From: Acetobacter thailandicus
Lineage (GTDB): Bacteria; Pseudomonadota; Alphaproteobacteria; Acetobacterales; Acetobacteraceae
Assembly: GCF_011516655.1 (NCBI RefSeq)
Contig: NZ_WOSV01000010.1
Coordinates: 1 to 60,749, forward strand
Length of the DNA: 60,749 nucleotides
Reading direction: 5' to 3'
Shown: positions 57,263 through 60,749 of the stretch, piece after piece
Layout of the letters: the number at the start of each line of letters is the position of its first letter
How positions within the stretch are numbered: position 1 is the first letter of the stretch
The notes under the pieces: model-generated
The model's database searches: none
What the model saw: the letters and a program-made list of their open reading frames with translations, nothing else
Told to the model about the DNA's origin: nothing
Translations under genes and position numbers: made by a program

Positions 57263-58645
57263 ATGACGGAAATACATCCTGCAGCCTCAGCAGGAGCTTC
57301 AGCACTTGATCGTAACCTGTCTGCCAGACAGCTTTCGACAGCACATGTTACGCAGGTTCAGAATCTCGAACGTACTCCACGCTGGCTGCATCGCCTTTTG
57401 CCGTGGGTGAATGTTGGTGGTGGCGTGTTTCGTGTTAACAGACGCCGCATTATCTCCCCGTGGTTTGCTGGCGTTGTTTTTAGCGGAACCGGCGACAGGC
57501 TTCACCCGACGTCAGAAAGCCTTGCTGTGTTTCCGGGCTTTTCAGCTCAGAAGCATGCGGAAATTGAGAAAGTTGTGCAGGCTTTTAAAACCCGTAATAT
57601 TGCTGCGGGTGAAGAGTTTTCTGTTGATAATGGCAGCCTGCTGATTGTTGCCGAAGGTCAGGTGCAGCAAAAGATAAAGGCTGCGCAGGGGCGTTATATC
57701 CGGCATCTGCTGCTGGCGCCGGGGCAGAGTGACCTTGTCAGGCATAATGAAAAATATGGTGTGCTGATTGCTGTGGGTGAGACGAAAGTCGTTACGCTTT
57801 CACCTGATACCGTTCACGAGCACCCCTGGCTGGCAGAGACATTCAGTCATTTCGGGCATGGTAATATAGGTGCATCCGGCATTAACCAGTATGGTGAGGC
57901 TGCGGTTCAGGTTCTCTCAAGCGTTGATGGTGAGCCCAGGCTGCCGACAACTTTTGTTGATTATCAGGACCGCCCGCGTGAGTATTACCTCCATTCTTTA
58001 CAGACAGTCCTGCGTACGCACACACGTGTCACAGATCTTTACAGTAATGAGTTTGATCAGCTGCGTGAGCAGGTAAGGGTAGTCATAGATGTTATTCGTG
58101 AGCGCGAGGAGTGGGAGCTGCTGAATAACCCTGAATTTGGGTTGATGCGCGAAACAGCAGTTGCACAGCGTATCCCGACACGGAGTGGCCCGCCGACACC
58201 GGATGATCTGGATGAGCTGATTAGTAAGGTCTGGAAAAAGCCGGCTTTCTTCCTGGCTCACCCTAAAGCAATAGCTGCGTTTGGTCGTGAAGCCACGCGT
58301 CGCGGTGTGCCGCCACCAACAGTAACGTTATTTGGCTCACCTTTCCTTACGTGGCGTGGTATCCCGCTGGTGCCATCTGATAAAATTCCGGTTTCTGAAG
58401 CGGGTGAGACAAGCATTCTCCTGCTCCGTGTGGGTGAAGAAGAGCAGGGCGTTATCGGATTGCATAACACCGGTATTACCGGTGAAGTCGAGCCTGGTCT
58501 TTCTGTACGCTATAGTGGCACAGATCAGTATTCTGTCGCGTCACACCTGATTACACGTTACTTCTCAGCTGCTGTTCTGGTTGAAGACGCTATTGCCCGG
58601 CTCGATAACGTGTTGATTGGAAACTATTATGACTACACGACCTGA
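57263..58645 (+). CDS. Family 2 encapsulin shell protein (2B-like)
   Basis: A 460-residue protein with the fold signature of Family 2 encapsulins, HK97-type shells that self-assemble into nanocompartments. The N-terminal arm has TPRWLHRLLPWVNVGGG (38-54) and FRVNRR. Residues ~92-197 form an insert resembling a cyclic-nucleotide-binding domain (NIAAGEEFSVDNGSLLIVAE, GQVQQ). The shell core follows: YLHSLQTVLRTHTRVTDLYS, REEWELLNNPEFGLM, TRSGPPTPDDLDELISKVW, FFLAHPKAIAAFGREATRRG, TWRGIPLVPSDKIP, GVIGLHNTGI and RYFSAAVLVEDAIARLDNV. The insert places it nearest to subfamily 2B; the cNMP-binding residues look eroded. The stop overlaps the cysteine desulfurase by 17 bases, and that enzyme is the known cargo type of many Family 2 encapsulins. 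Family assignment is strong; shell assembly here is inferred. Confidence 0.88.
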   Translation: MTEIHPAASAGASALDRNLSARQLSTAHVTQVQNLERTPRWLHRLLPWVNVGGGVFRVNRRRIISPWFAGVVFSGTGDRLHPTSESLAVFPGFSAQKHAEIEKVVQAFKTRNIAAGEEFSVDNGSLLIVAEGQVQQKIKAAQGRYIRHLLLAPGQSDLVRHNEKYGVLIAVGETKVVTLSPDTVHEHPWLAETFSHFGHGNIGASGINQYGEAAVQVLSSVDGEPRLPTTFVDYQDRPREYYLHSLQTVLRTHTRVTDLYSNEFDQLREQVRVVIDVIREREEWELLNNPEFGLMRETAVAQRIPTRSGPPTPDDLDELISKVWKKPAFFLAHPKAIAAFGREATRRGVPPPTVTLFGSPFLTWRGIPLVPSDKIPVSEAGETSILLLRVGEEEQGVIGLHNTGITGEVEPGLSVRYSGTDQYSVASHLITRYFSAAVLVEDAIARLDNVLIGNYYDYTT

Positions 58646-60221
58646 TGTTGATAATGCACCGGGTCTTAAAGCGCATCAAAATCTTATAGCGCAGGCTCTG
58701 AAAGATGTGCTGAGCGAGGGGGCTGTCAAAACGGCCTCCACCGCTCATTCTTCCCCGGTTACGTCGCCTTTGCCAGTGGTTTCGGGGGCAGAGGCTTCGG
58801 TTTATGAGCCTGTGTGGTCTCGTACACCGGTTTCTGCGCCGGCTGATAATGAACTGAATAATTTTTCAGAGGAAACAGTCTCTCCGTTTTTTACCGGTCA
58901 TTTTTCTGTGCCGGGAAGCTTACTTAAAAATGAACCTTTACCTGAAAATCTGCCGTATTTTCTGCGGGGGCAGCAGGCACAGGCAGCTGTCCGGGAAACA
59001 ACCCTGACGCCGTATGATATCGGGCATATCAGAAACGATTTCCCGGTGCTTCATCAGTCTGTTAACGGGCATAAGCTGGTGTGGCTGGATAACGCGGCAA
59101 CAACCCAGAAGCCACGCACTGTTATTGATGCAACATCGCGTTTTTACGAGCATGATAATTCAAACATCCATCGTGCGGCCCATACACTGGCTGCACGCTC
59201 GACGGATGCTTTTGAAGGAGCGCGTGAGAAGCTGCAGCGCTTTATTGGTGCGCGTGAAGCCGCAGAAATTGTTTTTGTCAGAGGGACGACAGAAGCCATA
59301 AATCTCGTTGCCCAAAGTTATGGGCATGCGAATATTGGGGCTGGTGATGAAATTTTAATCACAACAATTGAGCACCACGCCAATATTGTGCCATGGCAGC
59401 TCCTGGCAAAACAGACCGGTGCTGTTTTGCGTGTTGCTCCGGTCAATGACAGAGGTGAGCTGCTGATGGATCAGTTTGCATCGCTTCTTTCTGGTCGTAC
59501 AAAAATTGTTGCGGTGACGCATGTGGCAAATGCTCTGGGCACAATTAACCCAGTTGAGCAGATTATTGCTCTTTCGCACGCTTATGGTGTGCCGGCTCTG
59601 GTCGATGCAGCACAGTCCTCGCCGCATCTGCCGTTAAATGTTGCTGCCCTGGACGCTGATTTCCTGGTGCTCTCAGGCCACAAAATTTATGGGCCAACCG
59701 GCATTGGTATTCTTTATGGCAAACGCTCTTTGTTAGAGGCGATGCCCCCATGGCAGGGGGGCGGGCATATGATACGCGACGTGACATTTGGTCATACAGA
59801 GTTTCAGGGGCTGCCTGAGAAATTTGAAGCCGGTACGCCTGATATTGCCGGTGCAGTCGGGCTGGGTGCGGCAGTTGATTATCTTGAGCAGATTGGTTTG
59901 CCTGCTATTGCTGCGCACGAACATGCCTTGCTGGAATATGCGACAGCAGAGTTTGCACGTCTGCCGGGAGTGAGAATTATCGGTACGGCTGCGGCAAAGG
60001 CCAGTGTTCTGTCCTTTGTTGTTAAGGGTTATGATGTGACAGATGTGGCAAAATATCTTGACCAGCACGGCATCGCTGCGCGTTCTGGTCATCATTGTGC
60101 GCAGCCGGCGCTCAGGCGTTTTGGTGTGGAGGCAACAGTAAGAGCATCTTTCGGGCTGTATAACAGTTTTGAAGATGTCGATGCTCTGGTCTCGACATTA
60201 AGAAAGCTCGTCAGACAGTAA
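58629..60221 (+). CDS. SufS-type cysteine desulfurase with cargo-like N-terminal extension
   Basis: A 530-residue PLP enzyme that removes sulfur from cysteine as a persulfide. The catalytic core begins near residue 129 (PYDIGHIRNDFPVLHQSVNG) and has WLDNAATTQKP, TIEHHANIVPW, VDAAQSSPH, the PLP lysine in LSGHKIYGPTGIG (Lys352) and the persulfide cysteine in ARSGHHCAQPALRRFG (Cys490), a type II (SufS/CsdA) loop. Residues 1-128 are an added Ser/Pro/Ala-rich, probably disordered extension (SSPVTSPLPVVSGAE), ending in NEPLPENLPYFLRG. Such extensions target cysteine desulfurases to Family 2 encapsulins. The ATG at 58629 lies inside the encapsulin 3' end, so the two are co-translated. An in-frame TTG at 58617 is less likely. 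Confidence 0.9.
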   Translation: MTTRPDVDNAPGLKAHQNLIAQALKDVLSEGAVKTASTAHSSPVTSPLPVVSGAEASVYEPVWSRTPVSAPADNELNNFSEETVSPFFTGHFSVPGSLLKNEPLPENLPYFLRGQQAQAAVRETTLTPYDIGHIRNDFPVLHQSVNGHKLVWLDNAATTQKPRTVIDATSRFYEHDNSNIHRAAHTLAARSTDAFEGAREKLQRFIGAREAAEIVFVRGTTEAINLVAQSYGHANIGAGDEILITTIEHHANIVPWQLLAKQTGAVLRVAPVNDRGELLMDQFASLLSGRTKIVAVTHVANALGTINPVEQIIALSHAYGVPALVDAAQSSPHLPLNVAALDADFLVLSGHKIYGPTGIGILYGKRSLLEAMPPWQGGGHMIRDVTFGHTEFQGLPEKFEAGTPDIAGAVGLGAAVDYLEQIGLPAIAAHEHALLEYATAEFARLPGVRIIGTAAAKASVLSFVVKGYDVTDVAKYLDQHGIAARSGHHCAQPALRRFGVEATVRASFGLYNSFEDVDALVSTLRKLVRQ

Positions 60222-60222
60222 T

Positions 60223-60636
60223 ATGACGTTAGCCATTCTCAGTGCGCTTGGCGGCGGTATCCTGATCGGGGGTGCCGCCGTTTTTATGAAAGCTGCGACA
60301 GGGCATATTCCCGGTGTTAGTGGCATTATGGGGCGCGCGATCATCTCGCCTCCGGCTCTCTGGTGCTGGGCTTTTCTCGCCGGTATTGTCGGTTCAGGTG
60401 TGATGGCCCGGTTTGTCTGGGGGTGGAGTGTGCCTGTTTCCTTCAGTCAGTCGGGCTGGCCGCGGCTCATGCTTTCAGGTGTGCTGGTTGGTGTGGGTAC
60501 CAAGCTTGCCAGAGGGTGCACGAGTGGTCACGGGGTTTGTGGGCTGGGGAATTTGTCAGGTCGATCTCTGATCGCTGTTTTATGTTTTATGGTGACAGCA
60601 GGCCTTGTTGTCTTTGCACGACATTACACAGGTTGA
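60223..60636 (+). CDS. YeeE/YedE-family sulfur transporter, half-size
   Basis: A 137-residue integral membrane protein with about four helices (LSALGGGILIGGAAVFMKAA and FLAGIVGSGVMARFVWGW among them) and the YeeE/YedE hallmark LARGCTSGHGVCGLG, whose cysteine is needed for thiosulfate uptake in the full-length family. Half-size YeeE proteins usually occur as adjacent pairs; only one is present here before an IS element starts three bases after the stop codon. The ATG lies one base past the desulfurase stop codon, so it is the third gene of the encapsulin operon. Import of thiosulfate or another sulfur compound is likely; the substrate is inferred. Confidence 0.85.
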   Translation: MTLAILSALGGGILIGGAAVFMKAATGHIPGVSGIMGRAIISPPALWCWAFLAGIVGSGVMARFVWGWSVPVSFSQSGWPRLMLSGVLVGVGTKLARGCTSGHGVCGLGNLSGRSLIAVLCFMVTAGLVVFARHYTG

Positions 60637-60638
60637 AA

Positions 60639-60749
60639 CTAGGCTCAGGACTCATTCTTTGAGATAGAAGATGAAGCTTGCAGCGATGTGGATTGCGGAC
60701 ATGAAGGTATGAGCGCAGCGGTCGTATCGTGTTGCCACACGTCGCCAGT
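60639..60749 (-). mobile_element. End of an IS5-family insertion sequence (continues beyond window)
   Basis: The sequence starts with CTAGGCTCAGGACTC, the same terminal repeat as in the other copies, here at the transposase 3' side. The transposase tail is read on the minus strand up to the window edge. It stands immediately after the YeeE-like gene, so its insertion may have removed or separated downstream operon genes. Confidence 0.85.
60652..60749 (-). CDS. IS5-family transposase, C-terminal fragment (partial at window edge)
   Basis: The last ~31 codons are present: WRRVATRYDRCAHTFMSAIH followed by IAASFIFYLKE and a TGA at 60652-60654. The RYDRCAHTF motif and the hydrophobic end are typical of IS5-family transposases of the kind common in Acetobacteraceae. 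The DDE core lies outside the window. Confidence 0.8.
   Translation of the reverse strand, partial: WRRVATRYDRCAHTFMSAIHIAASFIFYLKE

Overview
This window looks like chromosomal DNA from an acetic acid bacterium (Acetobacteraceae, Alphaproteobacteria). The strongest pointer is the acetate-oxidation cluster: citrate synthase (aarA-type), a SixA-type phosphatase (aarB-type) and succinyl-CoA:acetate CoA-transferase (aarC), together with an NAD-type isocitrate dehydrogenase. The alphaproteobacterial order plsC-miaB-phoH-ybeY-corC, a TrcR (DUF1013) gene, YdcH/DUF465 genes and a Hint-domain adhesin agree with this. The genus cannot be fixed from the sequence alone. No tRNA, rRNA or CRISPR array was seen.

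Layout. 1-3438: the end of an IS5-family element cuts the 5' part off a large repeat-rich Hint-domain adhesin. 3530-6669: HdeD-like membrane protein, rpsD with a structured leader, and prfC. 6891-13833: a minus-strand block of NUDIX hydrolase, NAD-isocitrate dehydrogenase, aminopeptidase P, prmA and a UvrD/PcrA helicase. 13946-15438: two overlapping RadC-family genes, the first with its metal-binding motif lost. 15447-19594: purE-purK, two YdcH-like genes, trcR, a small heat-shock protein with a possible RNA thermometer, and rpmE. 19876-25473: mscL, a small lipoprotein, a coiled-coil porin and secDF. 25762-33630: an oxidoreductase, nrdAB behind a pair of NrdR boxes, a methyltransferase, a polyprenyl diphosphate synthase, murI and pyrE. 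33911-35030: a small accessory patch in which a low-GC SMI1/KNR4-like orphan gene lies between two IS5 remnants, one of them an internally deleted copy that keeps an in-frame mini-ORF. 35106-39919: the aar acetate cluster with a chorismate mutase and a phosphoesterase. 39971-50545: smc, a DsbA-like protein, corC, ybeY, phoH, miaB and plsC. 50754-56965: tamA-tamB, outer-membrane insertion machinery.

The most interesting part is at the right end (57263-60636). It is a compact, translationally coupled operon encoding a Family 2 encapsulin shell protein (2B-like, with a cyclic-nucleotide-binding-like insert), a SufS-type cysteine desulfurase with a ~130-residue disordered N-terminal extension typical of encapsulin cargo, and a YeeE/YedE half-size sulfur transporter. 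Together they suggest a protein nanocompartment for sulfur mobilisation or storage, fed by a membrane sulfur importer. A second IS5-family element begins directly after this operon and runs off the window, so the operon may have lost or displaced downstream genes.

Both window edges lie inside IS5-family sequence, so the window may be a contig bounded by unresolved IS copies.
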